From Collinsella aerofaciens (GTDB taxonomy: Bacteria; Actinomycetota; Coriobacteriia; Coriobacteriales; Coriobacteriaceae), in contig NZ_JADMUF010000009.1 of NCBI RefSeq assembly GCF_015546965.1, positions 1-64,000 of the forward strand: a stretch of DNA of 64,000 bases, written 5' to 3'. Positions 14,975 through 23,862 of the stretch are shown one piece after another (within the stretch, counting starts at the first letter, position 1; the number at the start of each line of letters is the position of its first letter). A model generated the notes under the pieces. The model made no database searches, was not told the origin of the DNA, and worked only from the letters and a program-made list of their open reading frames with translations. The position numbers and the translations under genes are program-made.

Positions 14975-16250
14975 AGAATTTGATTTCCATCCGATGTGGG
15001 AGAGCCTCGGCATGAATCTTGCCGACCACGATATGCTGCTGGGCGCCGTGGGCCAGATGTACGGCGATATGTTCCTTACGCAGAACAATCGCCCCAAGTC
15101 CACGTCCTACCTGGACTTTGTGGCCACCAACATCCATAGCGGTCGCATTAAGGAGATGCTCGACAAGAAGGAGGCCGGCGAGGCCACCAAGATCGTGGGC
15201 TCGTTCTGCGTGTACGTGCCCGAGGAGATCGTGCTTGCCTGTGACGGCATTCCCGTGGGTCTGTGCTCGGGTGCCGACTGGGCAACCGATAAGGTCGAGG
15301 AGCACCTGCCGCGCAACACCTGCCCGCTTATCAAGAGCTTTGCCGGCTTTAAGCTGGGCGAGGTCTGCCCCTATATTGAGTCGAGTGACTTGGTGGTAGG
15401 CGAGAACACCTGCGATGGCAAGAAGAAAGCCTACGAGTTCTTTGCAACGCAAAAGAACATGTACGTCATGGATATTCCCAACGTGCACGACGAGTCGACG
15501 CTCGTGACCTGGAAGGCCGAGGTCAAAAAGCTCGCCGCCAAGATCGAGGACGAGTGCGGCGTCAAGATTACGCCCGAGCGTCTGAAGGCCGCCATCCACG
15601 CCGTCAATGAGAAGCGCCGCGCCCTGCAGCGCCTCGCTGCGACCCGCGCTGCCGACCCGGCGCCCATCAGCGGTCTCGACAGCCTGCTGACCGTTCAGGC
15701 CGCCTTTATGGACGACACACCGCGTCTGACCGGAGCCATCAACGATATGGCGGCTGAGTGCGAGCAGCGTGTCGAGGCCGGCGAGGGCGTGGCGCCCAAG
15801 GGGACCAAGCGCATCCTGTACACCGGTACGCCCATGGCCGTGCCCAACTGGAAGCTGTTCAACCTCATCGAGAAGGCCGGCGGCGTCGTGGTGGGCGAGG
15901 AGTCCTGCACGGGTTCGCGCTACTACAAGGACCTGGTGGACGAGAGCGGCGAGACGGTCGACGAGATGCTCGATGCCATCGCCGAGCGCTACTTTAAGAT
16001 CAACTGCGCCGTCTTTACGCCCAACGACCAGCGTATGAAGGACATTGTCCAGATGGCCAAGGACCTGCATGCCGACGGCATCGTCGACGTGGCCCTGCAG
16101 TTCTGCACGCTCTACGAGATGGAGTCGTTTGCCGTGGAGAAGGCCGCCGAGGAGGCGGGCATTCCGTTTATGCACATCACGACCGACTACGCCGGCGAGG
16201 ATGCCGGTCAGCTCCAGACCCGCATCGAGGCCTTCCTCGAGACGATTTAG
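14967..16250 (+). CDS. 2-hydroxyacyl-CoA dehydratase-like / double-cubane-cluster protein, paralogue 1
   Basis: A 427-residue protein of the HgdB/BcrB/YjiM superfamily, most like single-subunit double-cubane-cluster reductases, which take very low potential electrons from an ATP-driven activase. Conserved cysteines lie in VGSFCVYVPEE, RNTCPLIKS, GEVCPYIESSD and GENTCDGKKKAYE, followed by an ESCTGSRYY segment and NCAVFTPNDQ in the second domain. The substrate is unknown; activity as a CoA-thioester dehydratase is unlikely because no second subunit or CoA transferase is nearby. ATG at 14967 with GAGAGGGG upstream. A paralogue is at 21765 and the activase at 23084. Confidence 0.85.
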   Translation: MAEEFDFHPMWESLGMNLADHDMLLGAVGQMYGDMFLTQNNRPKSTSYLDFVATNIHSGRIKEMLDKKEAGEATKIVGSFCVYVPEEIVLACDGIPVGLCSGADWATDKVEEHLPRNTCPLIKSFAGFKLGEVCPYIESSDLVVGENTCDGKKKAYEFFATQKNMYVMDIPNVHDESTLVTWKAEVKKLAAKIEDECGVKITPERLKAAIHAVNEKRRALQRLAATRAADPAPISGLDSLLTVQAAFMDDTPRLTGAINDMAAECEQRVEAGEGVAPKGTKRILYTGTPMAVPNWKLFNLIEKAGGVVVGEESCTGSRYYKDLVDESGETVDEMLDAIAERYFKINCAVFTPNDQRMKDIVQMAKDLHADGIVDVALQFCTLYEMESFAVEKAAEEAGIPFMHITTDYAGEDAGQLQTRIEAFLETI

Positions 16251-16368
16251 CCGCACCTGCGCTAAGCTGTGCCGCCGGGTGTTTCTATCTACGCGATAGG
16301 GATTTCTCTGTTGCCACGCCGGCCGGTGTCCGGATGCACCGCAGGGCGCCGATCGGCTTCGCATAGTT

Positions 16369-16397
16369 GCCGGGGCGGGGATTTCCGCCGTCCCGGC
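16369..16397 (+). other. GC-rich stem-loop between double-cubane gene 1 and the binding-protein gene
   Basis: GCCGGG (16369-16374) pairs with CCCGGC (16392-16397), with an inner CGG/CCG. There is no T-run, so it may protect or punctuate mRNA rather than terminate. Confidence 0.4.
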
Positions 16398-16434
16398 AGA
16401 TTCTATCTGTTTGTTCAGACATGAAAGGAACTCA

Positions 16435-18045
16435 ATGAACAACGACCTTTTCAAGGCGGGCGTTTCCCGTCGCGGTTTTCTGACCGGCTCCGCTGCCCTG
16501 TGCGCCATGGCGGGCCTCGGCCTCGCCGGCTGCGGCGGTTCGGGCGCCGAGAGCGGTAGCGCCGCTGCCTCCGGCCAGGATGTGGAGTATCGCGACGAGC
16601 TGCAGATCGCGCTCCCGGCGAGCCCGGACGGCCTCGATCCGCACACCACGTCGTCGCTTGTGACCATGGACATCATCTGCAACGTCGTCGAGCCGCTCTT
16701 TGGCCTCGATAGCGACTACGAGCCCCAGCCCGTGCTGGCCAAGGGCTATGAGGTCTCCGACGACGGCCTGACCTACACCATCAAGCTGCGCGAGGGCGTT
16801 ACCTTCCACAACGGCAAGGAGTTTGGCTCCGAGGACGTCGTGGCCTCGATGAACCGCTGGCTCACCGTCAACGACCGCGCCGCGAGCCTGCTGCCCGGTG
16901 CCACCTTCGCCGCCTCGGGCGACCACGAGGTCACCTGCACGCTGACCGAGCCCGCCATCGACTTTCTGATCATCCTGGGCAACCACTCCCAGTATCCGGG
17001 CATCTTCCCCTCCGAGGTCATCGAGGCCGCGGGCGATACCGGCGTGACCGAGTACGTGGGTACCGGTGCCTACAAGTTTGTGGAGTGGAAGCAGGACCAG
17101 TACGTCCATCTCACCCGCTACGAGGACTATGTCGCCGCCCACGGCAAGGCTTCGGGCTACACCGGCAAGGTCTCCGCGCCCACCAAGGACATCTACTATC
17201 AGTTCGTGACTGAGGCCTCCACGCGCGTGAGCGGGTTTGAGACCGGCGAGTACGATGTCGCTGGCGAGATCCCCACCGAGAACTACCACGACTTCGACGG
17301 CAACGACGACGTTAAGCTCTACACCCATAACGCCGGCGTTCTGACCGCCTTCCTCAACATGAACGAGGGCGTCTTCGCCGACGAGGAGATCCGCAAGTGC
17401 GCACTCATGGCTATCGACTGCGAGGCGGCCGCTCTTGCCGCCTATGGCGAGAAGGAGCTCTTCAACATCGATCCCAACCTTGGCAACCCCGAGAACACTC
17501 AGTGGGCGACCGACGCGGGCAAGAAGTACTTCAACCAGGCCGACGCCAAGGCCGCCAAGAAGGCCCTGGCCAAGACCTCCTATGCCGGTGAGACGGTCAA
17601 GCTGCTGACCACCCCCGACTACAAGGATATGTACAACGCCACCGTCGCGCTGCAGGAGCAGCTCGAGAAGGCCGGCTTCACCGCCGAGGTCGACAGCTAC
17701 GAGTTCGCGACCTTTATGGACATCCGCTCCAGCAAGCCCGAGCAGTGGGACCTCTTTGTGGCCTCCACCAACTACAAGCCCATCCCGGCCCAGTCCCTCT
17801 CGGTCTCCAAGGCCTTCTATGGCCTGTCCGACGAGAAGGCGCTCAAGCTCGTTGCCGAGACCCGCACCGCCAAGGACACCGACGCCGCGGCCAAGAAGTG
17901 GGCCGAGGCTCAGGAGCGTCTCTATGAGATCGCCGTCATCGAGCCGCTTTGCCACTACGCTTCCATCACGGGCACCCAGGCAGACGTCGAGGACGTCGAG
18001 GTGCTCGACGGCGCCATCATCTGGAACGCCAAGCGTCCGGAGTAA
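16435..18045 (+). CDS. ABC transporter substrate-binding lipoprotein, family 5 (DppA/OppA/NikA-like)
   Basis: A 536-residue extracellular binding protein of the peptide/nickel (SBP_bac_5) family. The signal has SRRGFLTGS (twin-arginine-like) and a lipobox LAGC with Cys33. The mature part shows LQIALPASPDGLDPHTT, the family motif YTIKLREGVTFHNGKEFGSE, and GTGAYKFVEWK. Length is normal. The ligand (peptide, nickel or another small solute) cannot be told from the sequence. The ATG at 16435 follows AAAGGA. It heads a DppABCDF-type operon between two double-cubane reductase genes, so its substrate may be related to their reaction (inference). Confidence 0.9.
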   Translation: MNNDLFKAGVSRRGFLTGSAALCAMAGLGLAGCGGSGAESGSAAASGQDVEYRDELQIALPASPDGLDPHTTSSLVTMDIICNVVEPLFGLDSDYEPQPVLAKGYEVSDDGLTYTIKLREGVTFHNGKEFGSEDVVASMNRWLTVNDRAASLLPGATFAASGDHEVTCTLTEPAIDFLIILGNHSQYPGIFPSEVIEAAGDTGVTEYVGTGAYKFVEWKQDQYVHLTRYEDYVAAHGKASGYTGKVSAPTKDIYYQFVTEASTRVSGFETGEYDVAGEIPTENYHDFDGNDDVKLYTHNAGVLTAFLNMNEGVFADEEIRKCALMAIDCEAAALAAYGEKELFNIDPNLGNPENTQWATDAGKKYFNQADAKAAKKALAKTSYAGETVKLLTTPDYKDMYNATVALQEQLEKAGFTAEVDSYEFATFMDIRSSKPEQWDLFVASTNYKPIPAQSLSVSKAFYGLSDEKALKLVAETRTAKDTDAAAKKWAEAQERLYEIAVIEPLCHYASITGTQADVEDVEVLDGAIIWNAKRPE

Positions 18046-18055
18046 TGCAATAGAT

Positions 18056-18099
18056 GGCGTGGCGGCTGGAGGGGTCTGGTCCCCTGTGGCCGCCACGCC
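18056..18099 (+). other. Strong stem-loop between binding protein and permease genes
   Basis: GGCGTGGCGGC (18056-18066) pairs perfectly with GCCGCCACGCC (18089-18099), with an inner GGGG/CCCC. There is no T-run. Such hairpins in ABC operons commonly stabilise the binding-protein message and lower permease expression. Confidence 0.7.
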
Positions 18100-18133
18100 C
18101 TGTCCACGTTCAGAGGGGAAATAGACGCCTCGC

Positions 18134-19087
18134 ATGTTGAAGTACACGCTCAAACGTATAGGCGCGATGGTTCCGGTGATGCTCATCATCTCGGTCGTCG
18201 TGTTTTTGATTATCTATCTCACACCGGGTGACCCGGCCTCTTCGATGCTCGGCATGGAGGCTTCGGCCGACCAGATCGAGCGCGTCAACGATAGCCTGGG
18301 ACTCAACGAGCCGCTGCCGCAGCGCTACGTTGAGTGGATGGGCGGCGTGCTTACCGGCGACCTGGGCGATTCGTATTTTATGCGCCAGCCCGTCACGCAG
18401 GCGATTGCCGAGCACTTTGGCCCCACGCTATCGCTCGCGCTTCTGGCGCAGCTCATCGCGCTGTTGATTGCACTGCCCTGCGGCGTCGTCGCTGCCCTCA
18501 AACATGGGTCGCGCACCGACGCGGTCTTGCGTGTCGTTGCTCTTTTGGGCGTGGCGATACCCGGCTTTTTGATGGCGCTCATGCTTATGTGGCTGTTTGC
18601 CGTCACGTTGCGTGTGTTCCCGGTGGCCGGCTATGCGCCGCTATCGAAGGGTTGGTTCAGCCATTTACGTTATCTTGCGTTGCCGGCCATATCGCTTGGA
18701 TGCGTGCAGGCGGCCCTGCTCATGCGCATGACCCGTTCGAGCGTTATCGAGGCCATGCAGCTCGACTGCGTCAAGACGGCGCGTGCCAAGGGCGTCTCCG
18801 AGGTTCGCGTGGTGCTGGCCCATGCCCTGCGCAACGCAGCGCTGCCGATTCTCACCTCGGTCGGCTATTCTTTTGGCGCCCTGATTACGGGCGCCGTGGT
18901 GACTGAGGCCATTTTTAACATCCCTGGTTTGGGCCAGCTAGTCACGAGCTCTATCGAGCGTCGTGACTATCCGGTGATTCAGGGTGTGCTGCTGGTCATC
19001 GCCTTGTTGAATTCGGTGATCAATCTGGCCGTCGACCTTGCCTACGGCGCTTTTGACCCGCGCGCTCGCAAATGGGGCGATGCATGA
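18134..19087 (+). CDS. ABC transporter permease, DppB/OppB-like
   Basis: A 317-residue inner-membrane permease of the peptide/nickel importer family. It begins MLKYTLKRIGAMVPVM, the typical DppB/NikB N-terminus, then LTPGDPASSMLG. The cytoplasmic coupling loop reads KTARAKGVSEVRVVLAHALRNA, and GAVVTEAIFNIPGLG follows. About six helices. The next gene starts inside the stop codon (ATGA), so the permeases are coupled. Confidence 0.92.
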   Translation: MLKYTLKRIGAMVPVMLIISVVVFLIIYLTPGDPASSMLGMEASADQIERVNDSLGLNEPLPQRYVEWMGGVLTGDLGDSYFMRQPVTQAIAEHFGPTLSLALLAQLIALLIALPCGVVAALKHGSRTDAVLRVVALLGVAIPGFLMALMLMWLFAVTLRVFPVAGYAPLSKGWFSHLRYLALPAISLGCVQAALLMRMTRSSVIEAMQLDCVKTARAKGVSEVRVVLAHALRNAALPILTSVGYSFGALITGAVVTEAIFNIPGLGQLVTSSIERRDYPVIQGVLLVIALLNSVINLAVDLAYGAFDPRARKWGDA

Positions 19088-19914
19088 TGACAAACTTTAA
19101 GAAGGCTCTTGCCAACAAGGGGTTTGTGGTCGGCGGCTGCATTTTCCTGGCGATTGCGCTGATCGCGCTCGTCGGTCCGCTGGTGTGGACGGTTAATCCC
19201 AATGCGCAGGAAATGGCGTTGCGACTTTCGGCACCTTCGCCCGCGCATCCCTTTGGCTGCGATGACTTTGGCCGCGACCCGCTTGCCCGCGTCATCGTGG
19301 GCGCGCGCGTGTCGCTTGGCGTCGGCATTGCCGTCACGCTCGCGACGAGTGCGCTCGGCTTGGTGATCGGTGCCCATGCGTGCTACAACGAGAGGCTCGA
19401 TCATATTCTCATGCGCATCTGCGACGGCCTTATGTCCATTCCGGGCGTGCTGCTGGCCATCGCACTCATGGCCATGATGGGTGCCTCGGTCTGGAACGTC
19501 ATCATCGCGCTCTCCATCGTCTATACGCCCAGCATGGCGCGCATCGTGCGCTCGCGTGCGATGGTGGTCAAGGAGGAACCCTTTGTGGAGGCCCTGCGCG
19601 TGCAGGGCGCCTCGACCGCGCGCATCGTGTGGCTGCATATCGTGCCCAACGTTATGGCACCCTTCCTGGTGCAGGCGACCTTTGTCTTTGCCGAGGCCGT
19701 GCTCTCGGAGGCCGCCCTCTCGTTTCTGGGCCTGGGTATCAAGGCACCCGACGCCAGCTGGGGGAACATCCTGCAGGCGGGCAAGAACGTGATGCGCAAA
19801 GCCTGGTGGATGATCTTCTTCCCGGCAGCGGCCATCATCGCGAGCGTGCTTTCGCTCAATCTGGCCGGCGACGGCCTGCGCGACGCCCTCGACCCCAAGA
19901 CCAAGGAGGACTAG
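19084..19914 (+). CDS. ABC transporter permease, DppC/OppC-like
   Basis: A 276-residue permease partnering the preceding one. It has the family's HPFGCDDFGRDPLARVIVGA segment after TM1, the SIPGVLLAIALMAMMG helix and the coupling loop RVQGASTARIVWLHIVPN-like stretch, ending DGLRDALDPKTK, the hallmark DppC C-terminus. Start ATG at 19084 overlaps the upstream stop; ATG at 19087 is equally possible. Confidence 0.92.
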   Translation: MMTNFKKALANKGFVVGGCIFLAIALIALVGPLVWTVNPNAQEMALRLSAPSPAHPFGCDDFGRDPLARVIVGARVSLGVGIAVTLATSALGLVIGAHACYNERLDHILMRICDGLMSIPGVLLAIALMAMMGASVWNVIIALSIVYTPSMARIVRSRAMVVKEEPFVEALRVQGASTARIVWLHIVPNVMAPFLVQATFVFAEAVLSEAALSFLGLGIKAPDASWGNILQAGKNVMRKAWWMIFFPAAAIIASVLSLNLAGDGLRDALDPKTKED

Positions 19915-19917
19915 TCC

Positions 19918-20913
19918 ATGGCTCAGCATCTTTTGGACGTGCGCGACCTCTGCATCTCGTTTTTGGGCCGCGATGGCAACGCGCTGGAAGCCGTCAACAA
20001 ACTCAACCTACATATCGATGCCGGCGAGATCGTTGGTGTTGTCGGCGAGTCCGGCTGCGGTAAGTCGGTGTTTGCCCAGAGTGTCGTGCGCCTCTTGGAG
20101 CATGAACAGAAGATGGCCTATACCGGTCAGATTCTCTTTGACGGGGAGGACCTGCTCGCGCGCCCGCTCAAGCGTATGCGCGAGGTGCGTGGCTGCGACA
20201 TCGCCATGATCTTCCAGGACCCGTTGAGCTCGCTTAACCCCGTCATGACGGTCGGGGCCCAGGTTGTCGAGGCCGTGCGGGCCCACCGTAAGGTGAGCCG
20301 ACGCGAAGCCCGCAACGAGGCTCTATCGCTGTTGGAGCGTGTGGGAATTCGAGATGCCGCGGCTCGCTTCGACATGTATCCGGGCGATTTTAGCGGCGGT
20401 ATGCGCCAGCGCGTGATGATTGCCATGGCGCTTGCCGGTCATCCGCGACTGCTGATTGCCGATGAGCCCACCACGGCACTCGACACGACGACTCAAAAAC
20501 AGATTTTGGATCTCCTGCGCGAACTCAACAGTTCCGAGGGCATGGCGGTGCTTTTTATCAGCCATGATTTGGGTGTCGTCACGAGCATCTGCTCGCGCGT
20601 GCACGTCATGTATCTGGGCCAAATCGTAGAAGAGATCGACGCCTGCGGCCTTATGGAGCGCCCGAGCCACCCGTATGCCCAGGGGCTCATCGCGAGCATT
20701 CCGCCGCTCGAAGGCGAGCGAGTTGACACGCTGGCGGATATTCCGGGCACAGTGCCGCCGCTTACGGCAATACCCTGTGGATGCCGCTTTGCGCCTCGTT
20801 GCGCCCGGGCGGACGAGCGTTGCCGCGCGCAGGAGCCTCCGCTGGTTGCCGTGAATGCGTGCGACCGGTCTAAATGCTGGCTTGTCGAGAAAGGGGAGTG
20901 CCATGGCTGTTGA
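19918..20913 (+). CDS. ABC transporter ATP-binding protein, DppD/OppD-like
   Basis: A 331-residue ATPase. Walker A is GESGCGKSV, Q-loop IFQDPLSSLNPVMTVG, signature FSGGMRQRV, Walker B LLIADEPTTALD, H-loop FISHDLG. The C-terminal extension has the oligopeptide/nickel-type cysteine pattern CGCRFAPRCARADERC, which in this family can bind an Fe-S cluster. It starts 3 bases after the permease gene and overlaps the next by 11 bases. Confidence 0.93.
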   Translation: MAQHLLDVRDLCISFLGRDGNALEAVNKLNLHIDAGEIVGVVGESGCGKSVFAQSVVRLLEHEQKMAYTGQILFDGEDLLARPLKRMREVRGCDIAMIFQDPLSSLNPVMTVGAQVVEAVRAHRKVSRREARNEALSLLERVGIRDAAARFDMYPGDFSGGMRQRVMIAMALAGHPRLLIADEPTTALDTTTQKQILDLLRELNSSEGMAVLFISHDLGVVTSICSRVHVMYLGQIVEEIDACGLMERPSHPYAQGLIASIPPLEGERVDTLADIPGTVPPLTAIPCGCRFAPRCARADERCRAQEPPLVAVNACDRSKCWLVEKGECHGC

Positions 20914-21688
20914 TAACGAAGCCCTGCTTAGGGTCTCACATCTGACCAAAGCGTATCCCATGCCGGGCTCAGGTTTTAAGCGTCAGGCCTTTACTGCCGT
21001 GGACGATCTGTCGTTTGAGATCGCGCCGGGCGAAGTCTATGGCCTGGTTGGCGAATCCGGATCGGGCAAGTCGACGACTGGGCGCCTGATCTGTGGTCTC
21101 GAGCGTGCGGATTCCGGCTCGATTATCTATCGCGGGCACGACCTCGCCACGATGTCGGAGCACGAACGCAAGCCGTTCCGCCGCGAGATCCAGCTGGTAT
21201 TCCAGGATAGCTCTACGGCTTTTGACCCGCGCAACCGTGTCGGCCGCATTTTGGAGGAGCCGCTGATTATCGCCGGCGTGCGCGATGCGGATGAGCGCCA
21301 TGGGCGCGCGCTCTCGGCCCTGGCCTCGGTCGGTCTTCTGGCAGAGCATTATGACCGCTATCCGCACGACCTTTCGGGGGGACAGCGTCAGCGACTCAAT
21401 CTGGCACGGGCGCTTATTTGCGAGCCGCGCCTTGTGGTATGCGACGAGCCGGTCTCGGCGCTTGACGTGTCCGTTCAGGCCCAAGTGCTCAACTTGCTTC
21501 GCGACCTGCAGCGCACGACGGGCGTGGCGCTGCTGTTTATCACGCATGATATGCGTGTGGTTCGGCATATGTCCGACCGGATTGGCGTGCTTTACCACGG
21601 TCGTCTTGTCGAGGAAGGCGCGGCCGAGGACGTGATCGCGCACCCGAGCGATCCGTATACGCAGGAGCTTATCGACGCCATTCCCTAG
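20903..21688 (+). CDS. ABC transporter ATP-binding protein, DppF/OppF-like
   Basis: A 261-residue ATPase, partner of the DppD-like protein. Walker A GESGSGKST, Q-loop VFQDSSTAFDPRNRVG, signature LSGGQRQR, Walker B LVVCDEPVSALDVSVQAQ, H-loop FITHDM. It stops right after DPYTQELIDAIP, so it lacks the C-terminal cysteine extension seen in its partner and is shorter than many DppF proteins. The ATG at 20903 is preceded by GGGGAG; an upstream frame from 20855 lies wholly inside the previous gene. Confidence 0.92.
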   Translation: MAVDNEALLRVSHLTKAYPMPGSGFKRQAFTAVDDLSFEIAPGEVYGLVGESGSGKSTTGRLICGLERADSGSIIYRGHDLATMSEHERKPFRREIQLVFQDSSTAFDPRNRVGRILEEPLIIAGVRDADERHGRALSALASVGLLAEHYDRYPHDLSGGQRQRLNLARALICEPRLVVCDEPVSALDVSVQAQVLNLLRDLQRTTGVALLFITHDMRVVRHMSDRIGVLYHGRLVEEGAAEDVIAHPSDPYTQELIDAIP

Positions 21689-21764
21689 AGGATGATTCCT
21701 TTTGGGTATGACGTGGATTCGTTGTTTAATTGTCGGTATATCGGTGCAAGAGAGGGGAACTACT

Positions 21765-22928
21765 ATGGCCGATATCGAGGAACAGCCGTTGCCGTCCACG
21801 TTTGAGGAGTTCAACGAGCAACGCAAGGCGGCGTTTATTCGCGTCAAGGATTACAAACAGGCCGGCAATCGCCTGGTCGGCTTTTTGTGCAGCTATACGC
21901 CGCTCGAGATTATCGATGCCGCGGGGGCTGTGAGCGTGGCGCTGTGCGGTACGTCCGATGAGGTGATTCCCGAGGCCGAGAAGGTGCTGCCGGCAAATCT
22001 TTGTCCGCTCATCAAGTCGACGTACGGTTTTGCCTATTCGCAAAAGTGCCCGTTTACGTACTTTAGCGACATGATCATCGGCGAGACCACCTGCGACGGC
22101 AAGAAGAAGATGTACGAGCTACTCAACGAGCTCAAGCGTACGCACATTCTGCATCTTCCGCAGGGCCGCGACCGCGCCTACGAGCGCGAGGGCTGGTACG
22201 AGGAGTGCCGCCTGCTCAAGGAGGAGCTCGAGGGCTTCTACGGCATCACGATTACCGACGATGACCTGCGCGCTGCCGTCCGTCGTCGCAACCGCTTGCG
22301 TGCGGCCCAGCTCGAGATGTTTGCGCTGCAGGCCAACCAGCCGGCGGCCATGAGCGGCGTCGACCTGATGAGCACCATGTTTGCCGGTACGTTTAGTTTT
22401 GATATCGAGGCCTATACGCAGCAGCTGGAGCAAAAGGTTGCCAAGCTGCGCGAGGCCTACGACGCGGGCGAGCGCCCGGTTGCGGCGGATGCCAAGCGCA
22501 TTCTGATCACCGGCTGCCCGGTGGGCGGTGTGATCAACAAGATCGGTCGCACCATCGAGTCCAACGGCGGCGTGGTCGTTTGCATGGACGACTGCTCGGG
22601 CGAGCGTACGGCGGCCATGATGATCGACCCGGAGGCTCCCGACATCCTGCGCGCCATCGCCGACCGCTACCTGGATATCAACTGCTCGGTCATGACGCCC
22701 AACGACGGTCGTATGGACAACACCCTGGCCATGTGCGAGAAATACCACGTCGATGGAGTGGTCGAGAGCGTGCTCCAGGCGTGCCACACCTTTAACGTGG
22801 AGAGTGCGCGCATGCAGGAGGCTGTCGAGGGTGCGGGTATTCCGTACATGAAGATCGAGACCGATTACAGCAACGGCGACATGGGCCAGATCGAGACCCG
22901 CATCGCCGCCTTCATCGAAACCCTCTAG
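21765..22928 (+). CDS. 2-hydroxyacyl-CoA dehydratase-like / double-cubane-cluster protein, paralogue 2
   Basis: A 387-residue paralogue of the protein at 14967 and about 40 residues shorter, mainly at the N-terminus. Conserved cysteines: [46 protein letters not shown], and in the second domain [17 protein letters not shown] and [13 protein letters not shown]. Two related but diverged copies in one locus may form a heterodimer or have separate substrates (inference). The ATG at 21765 has GAGAGGGGA upstream. The activase follows after 155 bases. Confidence 0.86.
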   Translation: MADIEEQPLPSTFEEFNEQRKAAFIRVKDYKQAGNRLVGFLCSYTPLEIIDAAGAVSVALCGTSDEVIPEAEKVLPANLCPLIKSTYGFAYSQKCPFTYFSDMIIGETTCDGKKKMYELLNELKRTHILHLPQGRDRAYEREGWYEECRLLKEELEGFYGITITDDDLRAAVRRRNRLRAAQLEMFALQANQPAAMSGVDLMSTMFAGTFSFDIEAYTQQLEQKVAKLREAYDAGERPVAADAKRILITGCPVGGVINKIGRTIESNGGVVVCMDDCSGERTAAMMIDPEAPDILRAIADRYLDINCSVMTPNDGRMDNTLAMCEKYHVDGVVESVLQACHTFNVESARMQEAVEGAGIPYMKIETDYSNGDMGQIETRIAAFIETL

Positions 22929-22932
22929 CTTC

Positions 22933-23021
22933 CTCAGGCGCCGGATCTTGCTCCTCAAACCGTCGCTTGCGTACCCAAAGTACGCTGCGCTCCTCTTTCG
23001 GGGCAATCTCCGGCACCTGAG
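22933..23021. repeat. Long imperfect palindrome between reductase and activase genes
   Basis: Outer arms CTCAGGCGCCGGA (22933-22945) and TCCGGCACCTGAG (23009-23021) are complementary with one mismatch. The centre is a perfect GCGTAC/GTACGC stem (22969-22974, 22980-22985) with loop CCAAA. Between are partly pairing segments (TTGCTCCTC versus GGGGCAA). No T-run follows. It may be a repeat element or an mRNA-processing hairpin; only one copy is seen here. Confidence 0.65.
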
Positions 23022-23083
23022 AAACCTAGAGCTAAGGCGCCTGAACGCGCCGCTACCTTTGATGTTTAGATTGGAAGAGAGCC

Positions 23084-23848
23084 ATGATAGGGATCGGGAT
23101 CGATATCGGGTCTACGGCGGCTAAGGCTGCTGTGGTCGACGGGGAGGGTTCGGTGGCGTGGACGTGCGTGCAGCCAACCGGGTTCTCCTCGGTCGATGCT
23201 TCCGAGCGGCTGCGCGAGGCACTGGCAGCGGCCGGCTATGACGTGACGGCCGAAGATGCTCGCGTGGTCGCGACTGGCTACGGCCGTGTTGCCGTGCCCT
23301 ATGCGCACAAGGTCGTGACCGAGATCACCTGCCACGGCACCGGTGCCGTGCGTCTGTTTGGTGACCATGGCACCGTGATCGATGTGGGTGGTCAGGACAC
23401 CAAGGTCATCCAGCTTAAAGGCGGCCGCGTGGCCAAATTTGCCATGAACGACAAGTGCGCCGCCGGCACGGGGCGCTTTTTGGAGATCATGGCCGACCGC
23501 CTGGGCATTACCCAGCAGCAGATGGCAGACCTCGCCCGCACCGGCGAGCCTACCAAGATTTCCAGCATGTGCACGGTGTTTGCCGAAAGCGAGGTCATCA
23601 GCCTGATCGGTCGCGGCGAGCCGCGCGAGAACATTGCGCGTGGCGTGATCGACAGCGTGGTCTCGCGCGTGGCGACCATGGCCGGGCAGGCCGCGGGCGC
23701 TCCATACTACCTGACCGGTGGCCTGTGCGAGAATGCCTTCGTGGTGGAGCGGTTGGGCGAGCTACTGGGGTCGCCGGTGACCACCTCGCCCCAGGCTCGC
23801 TTTGCCGGTGCCATCGGCGCGGCGATTCGCGCCGCCGCCTTGGCCTAG
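23084..23848 (+). CDS. ATP-dependent activase of the 2-hydroxyacyl-CoA dehydratase/double-cubane family
   Basis: A 254-residue ASKHA-fold ATPase (HgdC/YjiL/BcrAD type). It starts MIGIGIDIGSTAAKAAVVD, the phosphate-1 motif, followed by VIDVGGQDTKVI (phosphate 2). The homodimer shares one [4Fe-4S] cluster through two cysteines, visible in NDKCAAGTGRF and SSMCTVFAESEV. ATP hydrolysis drives electrons to very low potential for transfer to the partner reductase. It is encoded directly behind paralogue 2 and is the only activase in the window, so it probably serves both paralogues. Confidence 0.92.
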   Translation: MIGIGIDIGSTAAKAAVVDGEGSVAWTCVQPTGFSSVDASERLREALAAAGYDVTAEDARVVATGYGRVAVPYAHKVVTEITCHGTGAVRLFGDHGTVIDVGGQDTKVIQLKGGRVAKFAMNDKCAAGTGRFLEIMADRLGITQQQMADLARTGEPTKISSMCTVFAESEVISLIGRGEPRENIARGVIDSVVSRVATMAGQAAGAPYYLTGGLCENAFVVERLGELLGSPVTTSPQARFAGAIGAAIRAAALA

Positions 23849-23862
23849 GGGTGTACCGCGAC

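Noticed and set aside
14967-22928. Classical 2-hydroxyglutaryl-CoA dehydratase
   Set aside because: That enzyme needs two different dehydratase subunits in tandem plus a CoA transferase; here the paralogues are separated by an importer and no transferase is present.
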